Source of the DNA: Gnetum montanum
Lineage: Eukaryota; Streptophyta; Gnetopsida; Gnetales; Gnetaceae
DNA: 38,862 nucleotides
Assembly (NCBI GenBank): GCA_015680685.1
Contig: MNCI01027057.1
Location: 1 to 38,862, forward strand
Direction: 5' to 3'
The notes under the pieces are model-generated. The model saw only the letters and a list, made by a program, of their open reading frames with translations. It did no database searches and was not told the origin of the DNA. This document shows, in pieces, positions 1-11,050 of this stretch. The position numbers and the translations under genes were made by a program. Positions within the stretch are counted from its first letter, which is position 1; every line of letters starts with the position of its first letter.

Positions 1-2700
1 GTAAACACAGCCAATCTACGATTCATCATCTATTGATTAAGATGACTATGGAGTAAGTGCCATTGTGATTGGATATGAGAGTAGATGAAGATGGGAGTGA
101 CTTGAGAGAATAAGTTCTTATTGTTCCCAGAAAGAAACCTCATTTGATGTTTTAGAAGGTTGTTTAGATGCATTAATAGCCTTTTCATTTTGTTTGTGTA
201 ATTGTGAATCATTATTCTATTACCTATGGGTAAGGATTCTTACTTGAGGTGATGGAAAAAGATCACTAGACATCTGAGATGTAATAGATGATGGGGTATT
301 ATGGGATTCAAAATTTTATAAAATAGGATGGAAGTAAGAAGAACCAATGGGTTGGGTTGGAGAAATAGAGTGATAGGGATATTTAAAAATATGATATCTA
401 GCTAGATTTTGTTTAGTTGGAATAGAGAAAATTCAATAAAAATATGGGGAAGGCTTATTTGACTTTGATGGAATGGTGGTGTAGTCAGACTAACAAATGA
501 CATAAGACTTCTAAGATTATGATGGACACTATTGGTGATAACTGTAATCAAACCAACAAATTACATAAGGCTCCGTAGCTTAGCAATTATGAGACTTGTG
601 CTCTATTTTGAACATTCAAATAATGCTTCTAGCTCCCAAGGGATTCTAAAATACCTCTAACTATTGATTGTCTGAATGCATAGTGGATAACTCATTTTCA
701 CTACTATTTATCCTTATAATGAGATCCTGAATATCATCCTTTAGATTTCTACAGTTACTTGTGTCATGAACAACAATATCATGATAATAGTAGTACTTCT
801 AGTAATTGTACTAATTAGGTATCTTAGGATCATTTTCTTATCTCTAAGAAGGCTCCATTGCTATAACCTAATTATAATGATAACATGCCCTTAGTTAATA
901 AGATCCTTATTTCCTCTTCAAGGTACTCATCCCTAAGAAGTTTATTAAGAAGTAAATAATACCTCATGGGCATCTTTGTGTACTAATCGTTGTTTCTTTG
1001 AGGTCTACATTTTGAGTTAAAGAAGTAGTTGAAGAAGCATTGTGTTGTCTCTTAGAAAAAGAAGAAACATCTTGAGAAGTTGGTTTTCCCTTCTTTTGTT
1101 TCATAGCCTTGCTCACTTTATTACATATTTATAGAAATTCTTGGTTTCTATGTTGAATGGAAGATTATTCAATGCATCTAGTAGCTAGGAAAGCATCATT
1201 TAGAGAATGAGCCTTAGGATAGGCCATACTCTTTTGAATATAGTCAATAACTATAGCTTCAAAAATGTCTTGTAGATGGAATTCCTCTAAATGATTGAGT
1301 AATTTGATTGATACTATTATCCATCAATAAATGAACTTATTAATGTGTGCATTTTGAGCCTATTTGATAGCTATAAATGACATAACACTAGTTCTTTGAG
1401 GAATAATGAACTTGAAGTATTCAATAAAAGCCATCAGTGTTTGTTTCAAAGAGTTAATAGAACCATTGGGCAAGGATCTATACCATTCCAATGCTCTTCT
1501 AGAAACAGAGTTGGGGAAACATCTCATCATGATGTAAGAATAAGAGGCAAGAAGCATGCCTTCATTCTTGAATATGAATACATGATTCACAAGATCCTCT
1601 ATTCTGCCATTATATTTTGTAAAGGATGGTAGTGAAACTTCCTTAGGTAGAATTGACATGGAAATAACAGAGCTCATAGGATTACTTAACTTGATCTAAG
1701 GAAATTGATAGTTTCCTTGCATGACCAAAATCTTAGTCATTTTCTCTTTAGTACTTTGGAGATGAAGCATAACATCCTTAAGCAATGCAAACAACTATGG
1801 ATCTCTTCCAAGGAAGTGAGGGGCATGCTAAACTATAGTAATAGGTGATGATGTCAAAGATGGATGCATATATGAAATGGATTTAAATTTTTTAGAAGAA
1901 AGTATGTACAATAAAACAGAATTAGGCATATATACCAAGAAATATTGTGCATTACTAGATTGGGGAATGCTAAACATAGATAAGATAATAAAAACAAATA
2001 CTATAATTGAAGGAAACAAGATTATTGTGGGTGTAGATTAAGGGATAGAATATATGAATCCATGAAATGAATTATGGGATTAGAGGAAAGAGTTGGAATT
2101 TCTAACATTATAGGGAGAAAATAGATAATAAGTTATAAGAATGGAGCTAACTAGAATACTAAGGTTAGATGATTCCATGATAGGAGGAACAGCTCTAGAT
2201 GAAGAGATCTAAGCAAGTATGACATTAATTGTATGTATATGATGTGATAAATAATTTTTGTTCCTAAGCCATTCAAATGCCTATTCTTCATCTTCATATG
2301 TTAATTGTATATTTGATTTGGAGGTTAGACTTCCTCCTTTTTCTCTAATAGTGATGTAAGGACCAAGAGGTTGATCCAAGATAAATTTCATCCTAGTCTC
2401 TTCAATCTAAAAATTTATAATTTCTTGTATCTTCTCTTGCTCCATGATAAATTATACAATTTCCTTATATTTCCATTGATCTAGTTCAATAAAATTATAT
2501 ATATTATGGAGTAAATGAGGAAGATTTTTTATTCTCTTATATCATGCCATAAGCTTGAACATATCTAACGTAAGTAAGAAGCCTAGCTCTCACTTGGCAT
2601 AGGCTATCTTGTAGTCCCTTTGGCTTAATCTTTTATAGAATCCTTGATTTCTCCTTAGATCAATAAGTCTTTGGAGCTTAAAAAATTTTGAACTCAAGGA
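1..2700 (-). pseudogene. Decayed Ty3/gypsy retrotransposon gag, truncated by window edge
   Basis: Reading the minus strand from about 2700 downward gives a gag polyprotein with few frame changes but many in-frame stops. The N-terminal part (about 2700-2200) contains a readable stretch with 'FILDQPLGPYITIREKGG'. The clearest domain is at 1360-1677, where 'RRALEWYRSLPNGSINS' and the following aromatic-rich stretch match the Retrotrans_gag fold of plant gypsy elements. Further on (about 690-800) is the zinc-knuckle/spacer 'HDTSNCRNLKDDIQDLI'; the expected first Cys is a Tyr, a G-to-A change. Most stops sit where Gln or Trp is expected. The pol part would lie left of the window. Family membership is well supported; the exact ends are not, and no LTR belonging to it was identified. 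Confidence 0.8.
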
Positions 2701-4437
2701 TGATATTAATAGTTGTAAATGTTTTCTTTCTTTTTTCTTTTTTTTTTGTAGTAATGATGACTTCATAAGGTTGTTACTAAAGCTTCAGATTTCATTGTAA
2801 ATAAGTTTGACCTTGAAACATAAAGTAAGAATATTTGTTTAGAACAAACATAAAAGTCACAAAATAAATTATGTGATGTTTGTGTTTCAATGTGATGTAT
2901 CAGTTAGACTTAAAGAATTTTTTTAATGAGAAAATCATAGAAATAATGCTAATTTCTACAAATCACCCTCATCTTAGTTCCAACAAAGATATTATGGTTA
3001 GAATCATCATAATTTAAGATTTAGAACAACTATCCATAAAAATAAACTAAGAATTTTGTGACTTACAAAAAATCTAAAGAAATAAATTCTCTAAACTAAA
3101 ATGAAACTTTCAAATCACTAGAAAATACAACACTCTAATATAGTGGTTTTGTTTGAAAATGAATGAATAATAAGCAAAAAAAAATGAATGGAATAGTTGA
3201 TAAAAGAAATGTATATGCAATAAAATAAAATTAAAAAAAAAAGGAATGTATGCATAATGCAATGTAGGCTTAATTCTATAGAGGTCATTAATATAGAGGT
3301 AGCCTAAACTAGAAGTTTTATTATGGTTCCTTGCTAAACCTTGTACCAAATTATGAGTAGTTTGGGGATGATACACCCACTAGGGATACATTGTCATTTT
3401 CCAATCATGATATCATCAGAATTGTATATGATTATCCTTGTTAGAGTCATCCATGTTCCTCCTAGAGATGTAACCATGACTTCTACAAATTCTCATGTGA
3501 TGCATATTTCCTTCTTAGTGGAGAAGTGTGATGTATCAATTGTAGGTAACTATAGTCCCAAGTCTTCTACTCTAGATCTATTTGATTCAAAGGAATTCAC
3601 TAAAATAGTAGAAAAAGCTAAATTAACTTTATTACACAAAAAGAATTTGCAACATGAACACTAAAATTATATTATAATATATGTTATTGTTGAGCATGGA
3701 TTGTAGCCTAGTTGTTTTGCTCACAAGGTTTGCATCAAAAAACACTAGGTTTAAAGCCTAGCACTACCCCCTATGTTTTAACCTAAAAGTATTATTTTAT
3801 TTGTAGCAAATCCATTAAAATATTCATGATGAATATGATCTTTGAAATGTTGAACTAGCCATGCCTTTGGAACTAGTAGTGATCCTTTTTAATGAGTCAT
3901 CAAGAATTGATTTAACATGGGAGGCTGGTAGCTAAGAAAAAGAATTTGATAATCAATCCTTGTACGTACTATGGTGAACATGAGAAGTAGTTTATAGAAA
4001 ATTTTTACTATGATCCACTACAACTTGAAATGTGCTTGAACATTGCAAGGAATTTCAACTCCTTTGTATATAAATATAGCAACATACCATGACTAATCAT
4101 CCAAGGATGTGCAATAATCCCATTGGAACAATTGCATCACACATGTGTGATGAGCTGTGGAGTACTCCAACACCCAACCACATAAGTCACAGGTGTTCAT
4201 GCATGACCAGATTGTAATTGATGCATAAGGTAATGTAATTATGCTAGCAATTGATTTACGTTTGAGACCATTATCTTCCCACATAGGGCTAGTTAAGTCT
4301 ATGTGTATGGTTTAGCTCATCATGAGGTATATGATATTTAATGTTATTGAACCATTTTTACTCCTAGTAAACATGGTAAAATGGAAATAGTTTCCAAGTC
4401 TAAGTAAAATAGCAAAAAAAATATATTCTATCATAAT
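2701..4437. other. Interval without an identifiable gene
   Basis: AT-rich sequence between the gag fragment and the next LTR. It contains homopolymer runs near 2730-2750 and 3230-3242 and a 107-codon plus-strand ORF at 3341-3664 that I do not recognise. A plus-strand stretch at about 4000-4430 reads fairly well apart from stops at possible Gln/Trp positions, so it may be an old coding remnant, but I cannot name it. It probably includes leader or LTR sequence of the gag element to its left. A SINE-like pair of boxes inside it is listed separately. Confidence 0.4.
3690..3775 (+). repeat. Possible tRNA-derived SINE head (pol III box A/box B)
   Basis: The sequence TAGCCTAGTTGT at 3704-3715 fits the pol III box A consensus. 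GGTTTAAAGCC at 3748-3758 fits box B (GGTTCGANNCC) after a CG-to-TA type change. The spacing of about 33 bases between boxes is normal for tRNA-derived SINEs. The block does not fold as an intact tRNA and no A-tail or target-site duplication was confirmed, so this is a candidate only. Confidence 0.35.
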
Positions 4438-5047
4438 GCAATGGACATCTAGTCTTGGTCTTCTATACACATCTTAATCTCATGTAGTCATCACTAGGAT
4501 TACCAAGTGTACCACTACTAGGTGTACCAAGCTATAACACTACTAGATTACTAAATAACTACACTTAGCACTCAAAAACAATTGTATCCATACTACTTTC
4601 AACATGTAAAACAAAGTGCTTGTAAAGTAAATGATTAACTAAGAAAAATAGGAACAATTATTCTAAGTAACAGAAAGAAAACTAAGTGGATGCTTCATTG
4701 ATGATAAGCAATCTTGATCTTTATTGCTAGTCATGAACTATGTCCAAGTACAATTCACTTGAATAAAGACATCGTACAATCACTCAACACCACACTATAG
4801 GCATACACTATGAAATGAAACTTAGGCTAAATACTAAATTCACAAGAAAAAACTAAAAAATATTCACTACTATGGCATGAAACTTATTGTAGATCTATGT
4901 GCATAAGTGTTATATTTAGATGTTGGCACACACCCTACAATATCACATATGCAATGACATAGCTTATGCTATGATATTAGATCTAAAATATTGTATCTAG
5001 GATATTGGATATACAATATCATAGCTAAACAAAAACTAAATTTAACA
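4438..5047 (-). repeat. 3' LTR of the minus-strand coiled-coil element (LTR-A)
   Basis: On the minus strand the block starts with TGTTAAA at 5047, immediately after a purine-rich tract (ATGGGGGTA, about 5048-5057) placed like a polypurine tract. A TATA-like CTAAATATAA lies near 4907-4917. A second copy of its U3/R part is at 23951-24252. Its U5 end shares a stretch with the plus-strand LTR at 7966-8570 (for example, CACCTAGTAG followed by CACTTGGTAA), so the two LTRs belong to related families with diverged U3. The left boundary is approximate. Confidence 0.6.
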
Positions 5048-5249
5048 TACCCCCATGACTAACTAAAAACTCATCCTCAAGTTAAAACAAGATGAGGATA
5101 GAGTTCTTTACAAAATTGGCAAGTAGATTTACATGAAACTATTTACACAATACTAAATGCTGTAGTGGTGTTTACAAAACCTAACACAAGACATGTCAAG
5201 ATAAAATTTAATAAAAACAAAAATTGATGAAGCTTCATGTAGCCTATGT

Positions 5250-7830
5250 AGTGCCTAGTGGTGGTGGCTCCTCCATTAATTTCTTTCCCTTATCATTAGG
5301 CTTCTAAAACTTCTATCAGTTGAGGAGCACCTAAATTTTATCCTCCTACATTGTAGGGTCATGCACCATCCATGCTTACTGTGCAATGTGTGATGGATTT
5401 GGTACATCCCATGAACATGGTAGTTGTAGAAACATCTAATTGACCTTGATATACCATGTTATGAACTATCGTTTCTCTCCTTCAAATTCCCTAGCCATCT
5501 TACATAACTTCTAATAATTAGACATTCTTCTAGCCAGCTTCATTGCAACATCTTTCTACCCTTGGTAGCTAGCCTTGACTATTTCTAATTTAGATTTTTC
5601 CACCTAAAGCTTCTATAGAGCATCTTTTTGATCAACAAAATTCTTTGTGTACAATTCATATGTTGCTGCTACCTGCTATTCAAGCTCATTTTTTTGGCCT
5701 ACCTACCATCAACATGGCCAAGTTAGCATAATGAAGGTTTGCTAACCCCATGTATGCTTTCAAGTCTTCTATTTGTAGGTCTTTTTTCATTATCATCAAT
5801 TAGTGGACATGAGAATAACTATCTAAGATGGATTGCCAGTCTAGATTCTATGCTAATATGAAATTGATCTAGGATTTCACCATTTGGATTTCCTTCTCAA
5901 TGATTTATTTATACATTTTCAGCTAATCATAGAAGTGTTCCTTGAGCCTCTCATGCTTCTTAGCTTCATTCTACCACATGCTAATTTCAACAGAAAATTT
6001 CTATTTGATCATGTGTACCTCCTTCATTTAGAGGATTTTGTTTTTTGTTATTAAGCAACTCATATCTTGGTTGACTCTCATTAGTTGTTCTGTCAACTAA
6101 TGAATGCTCTCTTCCAAGATTTTTTTCTACTTCTCTACATTAATAAACTTGGTGTTTTTTGTAGTGAGTTGTTGTTTTCATCCTATGCTTCAATAAGTGC
6201 CTTAGCATGTGCATATGTCTACACATTTAGTATTGAGGCATTCCACATCACTTTCTCTTTTTCATTCTTCATTTGCTTATTTTACTCCATAAGGTGATTG
6301 ATCTACTTTAATCTAAACTACTCTAGCTAATTAGGTATGACATATTCAGTGGGATCTCTATGTTCAATCCTAAGGGTTTCAAGCTCCTTTTGTAATATGA
6401 GAATTTCATTCTCTGCATGTTCTTCCCTATTTTTCACCATGATTAGCTTATCCTTGGTTGCTATTAACTCTAACTACATTGTAATGACATCAAGTAGGAT
6501 GTCAAAATGAGTTGTCATGACTTTCCCAGTCTGTAGTAGTCAATCTAGCACATTTTTATGATCAACAAGAACCATTGAGGTCCTAGCTAGCATTTGAACA
6601 TCCCTAGCTCCAGTTAGATCCATTGGTGGAACAACATGTACATTAAATGATTCTTTGATAAGATCCATGATCACTTCTATTGCTCCTGCTATATCCTAGT
6701 GCTACATAAGCATGACTATGGCTCCTTCTTTGGTTTCAAGCACCACTTGAAATGATGCAATGTTCCTAGAAATATATTGTGACCATTGGGTCTCTTCTCC
6801 TAACTATAATCATATTTGTCCACTAATAGGATCTATGGAAATTGTGAGGTAAATGGCATTGTTAATAACTCTATAGAGGTTGGACTCCTCATGTGTTTCC
6901 CAACTGATATTTTCTATGATTTATTTCTAATTACTAATGGATGTCATATAATACTATGGTGGTGATGGTGGAACTTGCTAATGTTGTTGTTCTTGCTATT
7001 TTTGTTACTCTTCCTATTGACCATTAGGTCCCACTTGTTGTTGTTGCACAATAGGTTATGTCGTTTCCCTAGCATCTATTTGTTCTTCCACTTGATCTTT
7101 ATTTGATGGTTCTTGGCTTGATCATTTCAACATATGAAGCATTCTAAGCCTTCTTGATGACATCATTGGTGCATCTAGGATCCTAGCACATTTACATAGC
7201 TTCTTGATGAGGTAAGGGAATGGAAGTGTTTGGCTTCCCTACCTTCTTTCTTTCAAACGACTTTTGGATTTCCATGAAGTAGAGTTATGCGAGGTTTATA
7301 TTATACTTTCCCATTAGGATTGCACTTCCTCTAGCTACAAATGTGAATAGCCTATTTAAGTTTTTTGGTGGAAACAAGTGGTATGTGCCAATTTTGAAAT
7401 AAATTCTTTCTTCAAGAGTTAACTCATTATAATCCTTATCTTCTTTGCCATATGCCCTTTACAACTATATTTTTTTGTTGCCTGTATCTGATCTAGTGGA
7501 CATATGTGCTATTCTTTCTTCTTCATTGGGCATGTTCAAGACTTCAACTATTACCTTAACTAAATAGAAAATTGAGACTTAGTCAATGTTAACTATTGCA
7601 TCTTCTCCTTTGCTATGTCAAAATTGATATGTCTCCCCTAAATACCATTTGTTGATATTTGAAATTATGGGACATAATGGTGATGCTTGGAGATGTGTTT
7701 TCACCACTTTTGGAACAAATTCTATGAATTGGCCAAAGATCATTTCCATGATCACTATAGTTAGAATTGATTTTTCCTAGATGGCTTGGAGGTAATTTGG
7801 TGACAAAATAAGGTTTTGCCCTTATGCTTG
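5250..7830 (-). pseudogene. Coiled-coil ORF of a non-autonomous LTR element, copy 1
   Basis: The minus strand reads as one long protein of roughly 800 codons with many stops and several frameshifts. The N-terminal part (about 7700-7100) is globular: 'KWYLGETYQF', 'LTLEERIYFKIGTYHLFPP', then 'SQTLPFPYLIKKLCKCA'. This order (a WYL-type start, a gatekeeper segment, then a P-x-P-x-LI-x-x-LC motif) resembles the putative plant transposon protein domain (Transposase_32-like) found in retroelement ORFs. From about 6560 to 5450 it is rich in Leu, Lys and Glu with heptad-like spacing, consistent with a long coiled coil ('REEHAENEILILQKELETL'). No protease, RT or integrase motif is present. A diverged second copy lies at 20370-22930 on the plus strand. 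Function is unknown; a gag-like structural or packaging role is inference. Confidence 0.6.
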
Positions 7831-7852
7831 TGATTTTCCTACCTCCACTTGA

Positions 7853-7965
7853 GTGGATGTTGCAATGATAATAAGTGGAAGTTGCAATGATAAACAGAAA
7901 GAAAAACTAAGTGGATGTTGCAATGATAATAATCAATCTCATTATTTATTGCTAGTGATGAGTCA
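7853..7965 (-). repeat. 5' LTR remnant with short internal duplication
   Basis: Positions 7893-7965 repeat 4669-4738 of LTR-A in the same orientation. Within the block GTGGATGTTGCAATGATAAT occurs twice (about 7855 and 7913), with a third diverged copy (GTGGAAGTTGCAATGATAA) between them, a small tandem expansion. Homology to LTR-A ends near 7965, where the next LTR begins. Confidence 0.5.
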
Positions 7966-7977
7966 TGGTTGGTTGTG

Positions 7978-8077
7978 TCAACTAGGCCTCATCAATTTGG
8001 CCTTGTTAACTGAGCCCTATTGACGAGGCCTTATCGATGGATTATTTTATGCTTCGACTAGACCCCATCAACACAAG
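7978..8077 (+). promoter_or_regulatory. U3 motif cluster upstream of the LTR TATA box
   Basis: Within 100 bases the pattern 'TCAACTAGGCCTCATCAA' recurs in diverged form (GTTAACTGAGCCCTATTGAC, GAGGCCTTATCGATGG, CGACTAGACCCCATCAACAC). A related cluster sits directly upstream of the TATA box at 19918 (TCAACTAAGCCTAGTTAATG, CCCCATCGATTAGGCCCC). Repeated short motifs just upstream of a TATA box are typical of LTR enhancers; the binding factor is unknown. Confidence 0.45.
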
Positions 8078-8090
8078 GTATGCTTTTGCC

Positions 8091-8098
8091 TATAAATA
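8091..8098 (+). promoter_or_regulatory. TATA box of LTR-B
   Basis: TATAAATA inside CCTATAAATATGAGC, about 100 bases into the LTR and downstream of the U3 motif cluster. Transcription would start about 30 bases further on. Confidence 0.5.
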
Positions 8099-9712
8099 TG
8101 AGCTTATCAACAAAATTTATGGAATATCTTATTGTAGTAGTAGTGAAGCTCTTGTAGTTTCTCCATTTGAGAGTTAGAATATTTTCCCAAGTTCCTGTAG
8201 TAGGATTCATTAAGTGTATGAATCATTTTTTGAGCATTGTTGTACCTAATAGTGTGTGCCACAATAAAGACAAGATTTCTAATATATCTTGCAACATTTT
8301 GGCATAAATTAAATATTTCATTCATGAATTTGATATTTTCAATCAGTTATTTAATATTTTCTAGTAATTAAGCTAATTAATGTAATTAAGTGAGATAAGA
8401 TAGATAGAATAAATAAATAAGTACGACCACTTCGAGTGTAACATGTATTCACTTGGTAATCTTAGCAATGTTAGTGCTTGGTGCACCTAGTAGCATAGCA
8501 CTTGGTAACCCAGTAGTGGATACGTGGGTTTAGAATGTGTGAGAAAAGTGGGAACTGATGCTTATGTTAGTGTTGGCGACCGTTTGGGACGCGACCGCCA
8601 ACGAGTGTCCTCAAACAGGATTTAGGTGCCTGCTGGTCTCTGGCAACACCAAGGCCCAGATACCTCCAAATAACTCAGTAGTTAATGTGAGTATGTGCGT
8701 GTGCTGTTGCGGCGTGCGGTTGTGTGCAATGTAACGATTGCGTGTGTGTGAAATACAAATGACTTACTTTAAGAGATTCAGCCAACTTTATCAAGTACTG
8801 TGAGTTGTTGAAAGTTTCCTATTTTGTTCAAACTACCTAGTCTACACGGTCCTTATAATACCTGCTTGTAACAAGTAAAATTTTGCAAAAACATTTGAGC
8901 ACAACTCCGCAAATCTACTCCTAATTTTCCCCAGAGAGAGATATATAGTTCCACAAGAAAACTAGAAATAGAGCAAGATTCAAAGGAAATAGACAGAAAG
9001 AAAAGAAAGCAGATTTGTGTGGACCTCAAATATTTAAACAAGGTAAAATGACACGAGTAAACACTTCGCAATAAAGCTATTCCAAATTCAATATCTATGA
9101 ATTGTTCAAACTTCCAAGACTCAAACAAGCAATATCTTCAAGACAATCCTACTGTACTACCAAAAATTGCTGCGTAAACTACCATGTACGAGACTCCATT
9201 TTGGCTAGACAGTAGATGTCAACGATTGCATTTAAACAGAACCTTTAAAAGACTTGACAATTTCTGATTGAAATAACACGGAAAATCACTCTAAAGATAA
9301 AAAGAAGCTATTCTGGTCCCATCAAAATACCAAAGATTTTCTGAACCCTCTCGACTACCAAATTGTTCCACGGCGTGACTACAAACAGAGGCTCTCTTCC
9401 AACAATCCAATAGCAGTTCCCAAACGTTGCACAATAACGAAATTTACTACTAAAATGCTCTCAAGGCTTTTTGAACACAAGCGCTTCTATGGCAAAATTT
9501 TAACAGAAATTCCTATTGGGCAACAAGAACAATAAGAGCAATCTAAAAATCCCAAAATTACTTGCCAAGAATGATACTACCTAAACCACTAGCTAAGCAA
9601 TTTAAACAAAGCAAAAAATGAAATGCATAACTCACAGGACCATGACAAAGAGGCTGAAATCTTTATTCTAGCAAGCCATCTTGCAAACAATCTTCTTTAC
9701 AAATCTTCCAAG

Positions 9713-9764
9713 TGTGATGATGATGCTCCTTCTTAATGTGTGATGATGATGCTCCTTGATATGT
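9713..9764. repeat. 26-bp tandem duplication
   Basis: GTGTGATGATGATGCTCCTT occurs twice in tandem (9713 and 9739), just downstream (minus sense) of the TATA box in the LTR-like block. Confidence 0.85.
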
Positions 9765-9792
9765 GATCCCTCCTTCCCATGACCCTTGAAGC

Positions 9793-9802
9793 CTATTTAT
9801 AG
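9793..9802 (-). promoter_or_regulatory. Minus-strand TATA box of the LTR-like block
   Basis: CCTATAAATAGG on the minus strand (it is palindromic at its ends). The downstream minus sequence is a plausible leader, so minus orientation is preferred. Confidence 0.4.
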
Positions 9803-10319
9803 GATTCCAAGGTAGGTAGGGAAGTTACATTTTTTAAAAAAATATCTTACCTAACTTCTCTCCTAAGTTACATGACTAACCAATTAGAAAATTGCTTGCC
9901 CAACAAGTTAGGAGGTTACTTGTCCAACAAGTTAGGTAAGTTACAAAAAATCTTGGATGGTTGTAACCACCATAGATAAAAAGGTTGCAGCTGACAAGTG
10001 TCTAGTCCATGAATGACATTAGGTAAATATCCCATGAAGTTTGTCTTTGGATATATTTTTATATAGAGGTATCCAATATTTGAACACCAAAATACCAAAT
10101 TATATTCAAACGAATTGATTTAGGGATACCAAAATAAAAATAAAAAATTATAATATACTTTTACAAAGAAAATATAATTTTCCAAAGTTAACTGCCAATA
10201 GTTTTTCCTGTGCGCAAATTCGAGTTCCTCGTGGTGCGCGTCTGCAAAAGCTCTTAGCAGGACATCTGGTGGCTGCAAATTTCTATGCCGTCGGTGTAGC
10301 CATGTGATGAGGGATGTCG

Positions 10320-10603
10320 TTATGACCGGGTCCTAGCCCTCCTGCTGCTGGCGATGGAAGAAATTACAGGCGGAGGAATCGGAGACGACGCAGGACCGAA
10401 AAGCGCCGCCCTCACAAGATCCAGCGTCAATTTGCGGCCGCTCTGCGCTACCGTAACAAGCTTCAGAGCATTGAAGAACTCTGCGCTGCTGAGAAACCCC
10501 GTGCGACTCTGATCCACATGCATCTAAATCTGCAATTCAAATCGGCCCTCTGAAAGTACACCTCGAACACCTCCATGCCTTCGCCAGAAGCCGGTCTCAC
10601 CAT
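10320..10603 (-). pseudogene. 5' fragment of an EH-domain (EPS15-like) endocytic protein gene, broken
   Basis: The minus strand encodes two pieces of the N-terminal EH domain of the plant AtEH1/Pan1-type family. These proteins act in clathrin-mediated endocytosis and autophagy at the plasma membrane as part of the TPLATE complex. Piece 1 begins at Met 10603 and reads to 'FEVYFQRADLN' (about 10535), the first EF-hand helix. Piece 2 (about 10529-10322) reads 'MHVDQSRTGFLSSAEFF', 'ALKLVTVAQSGRKLT' and 'RAALFGPASSPIPPP', the second EF-hand and the following Pro-rich linker. The roughly 25 residues expected between the pieces (the first Ca-loop and helix) are missing and the frame shifts. TGCAG just before piece 2 looks like an intron acceptor, so the deletion may have removed the exon end plus most of an intron. 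TAG replaces the expected Trp before MH. Translation stops at 10320; the rest of the gene is absent. Confidence 0.75.
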
Positions 10604-11050
10604 GGACGGCTTTCGATCAAGGAATCCGAACAAACTGCATTGCTTCTCTCGCACTCAAACCCTAATTAAATTCTTACTTGCATCTGCATTCGACTTTGCC
10701 TCTACGTTTCGTACCTGCTTCTTGATTTTTTTGAAGGCTGGACCGACAGAGCCTGAACCTGAGTTTAAGCCTGTACCTATGCCTGTGTCTGCGTTTTTGC
10801 TTCCTTTCCTTTCTATGCCGTTTTGAGTTCTGTTTGGAAAAAAAACTGGCATTGTGCGAAGTACAAGGATGAGGGTTTTGTGGCCTCCCCATATTTTCAT
10901 GTCTGTATTTTTCTGCGGAGAAAAGCACGCCAAAGCCGTTGTTGCTGATCGAGGAATGCAGACAGGCTACTATAGTAGATTCCCAAAGAGATTTTTTTTT
11001 TTTTGCAGGGAAGTTATTTTCAAATTTCGAGTAGAAAAAGATTGATGATT
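10604..11050 (-). other. CpG-richer 5' flank of the EH-domain gene fragment
   Basis: This stretch keeps CpG dinucleotides and mixed base composition, unlike the retroelement sequence around it. On the minus strand it lies directly upstream of the EH start codon and would be the leader and promoter. No clear TATA box is seen. Overlapping short ORFs on both strands here show no recognisable domain and are treated as chance. A 14-16 base T run near 10990-11004 is followed by GCAG, which looks like a plant intron acceptor on the plus strand, but no exon could be supported. Confidence 0.4.
10657..10665 (-). promoter_or_regulatory. Telo-box in the EH gene leader
   Basis: TTAGGGTTT on the minus strand, 54 bases upstream of the EH start codon at 10603. 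This motif is frequent in 5' leaders of plant housekeeping and growth-related genes, which fits a genuine gene 5' end here. Confidence 0.5.

Larger units (their letters stand above)
4438..7965 (-). mobile_element. Non-autonomous LTR retroelement with a single coiled-coil ORF (LARD-like)
   Basis: On the minus strand the order is: 5' LTR remnant (7893-7965), coiled-coil ORF (7830-5250), polypurine-like tract (5048-5057), 3' LTR (5047-4438). The two LTR pieces share the stretch around AACAGAAAGAAA and ACTAAGTGGATG (4669-4738 and 7893-7965). The 5' LTR is mostly missing and abuts a plus-strand LTR, so it was probably cut by that later insertion. The internal region of about 2.8 kb has no pol. This fits the LARD class (large retroelement derivatives), except that it carries a conserved ORF. 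Confidence 0.5.
7966..8570 (+). repeat. Plus-strand LTR (LTR-B, first copy)
   Basis: The 3' part (about 8236-8570) is repeated at 23306-23655 in the same orientation, sharing long identical stretches such as TAGTAATTAAGCTAATTAA and CCTAGTAGCATAG. A TATA box (TATAAATA) lies at 8091-8098 and is preceded by a U3 with repeated GGCC-containing motifs. Its second copy begins inside an assembly gap, so full LTR length cannot be compared. It is either a solo LTR or the 5' LTR of an element later split by insertions. Confidence 0.65.
8571..10200 (-). repeat. LTR-like block, probably a solo LTR on the minus strand
   Basis: The left edge is TGTTGG (8571) and a candidate right edge is CCAATA (10195-10200), which would be CCAACA after one C-to-T change; TGTTGG...CCAACA is a common LTR terminus. 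On the minus strand a TATA box (TATAAATA) lies at about 9793-9802 with repeated CAACAAGTTAGG motifs upstream of it. The left end is CpG-rich (GACGCGACCGCC near 8590-8600), unlike the neighbouring LTR, which suggests a younger insertion. The flanking pentamers (GTTAG and GTTTT) match only in part, so the ends are uncertain. An alternative reading is that TGGCGACCG at 8573 is the primer-binding site of LTR-B. Confidence 0.45.

Noticed and set aside
3325-3350. Primer-binding site for the leftmost gag element (TTTGGTACAAGG on the minus strand)
   Set aside because: Only a few bases match TGGTATCAGAGC and no adjoining LTR end was found.
10655-10933. Overlapping minus and plus ORFs in the EH gene upstream flank
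   Set aside because: Several frames are open at once because the sequence is not stop-rich; no conserved motif, and the position fits a promoter and leader.
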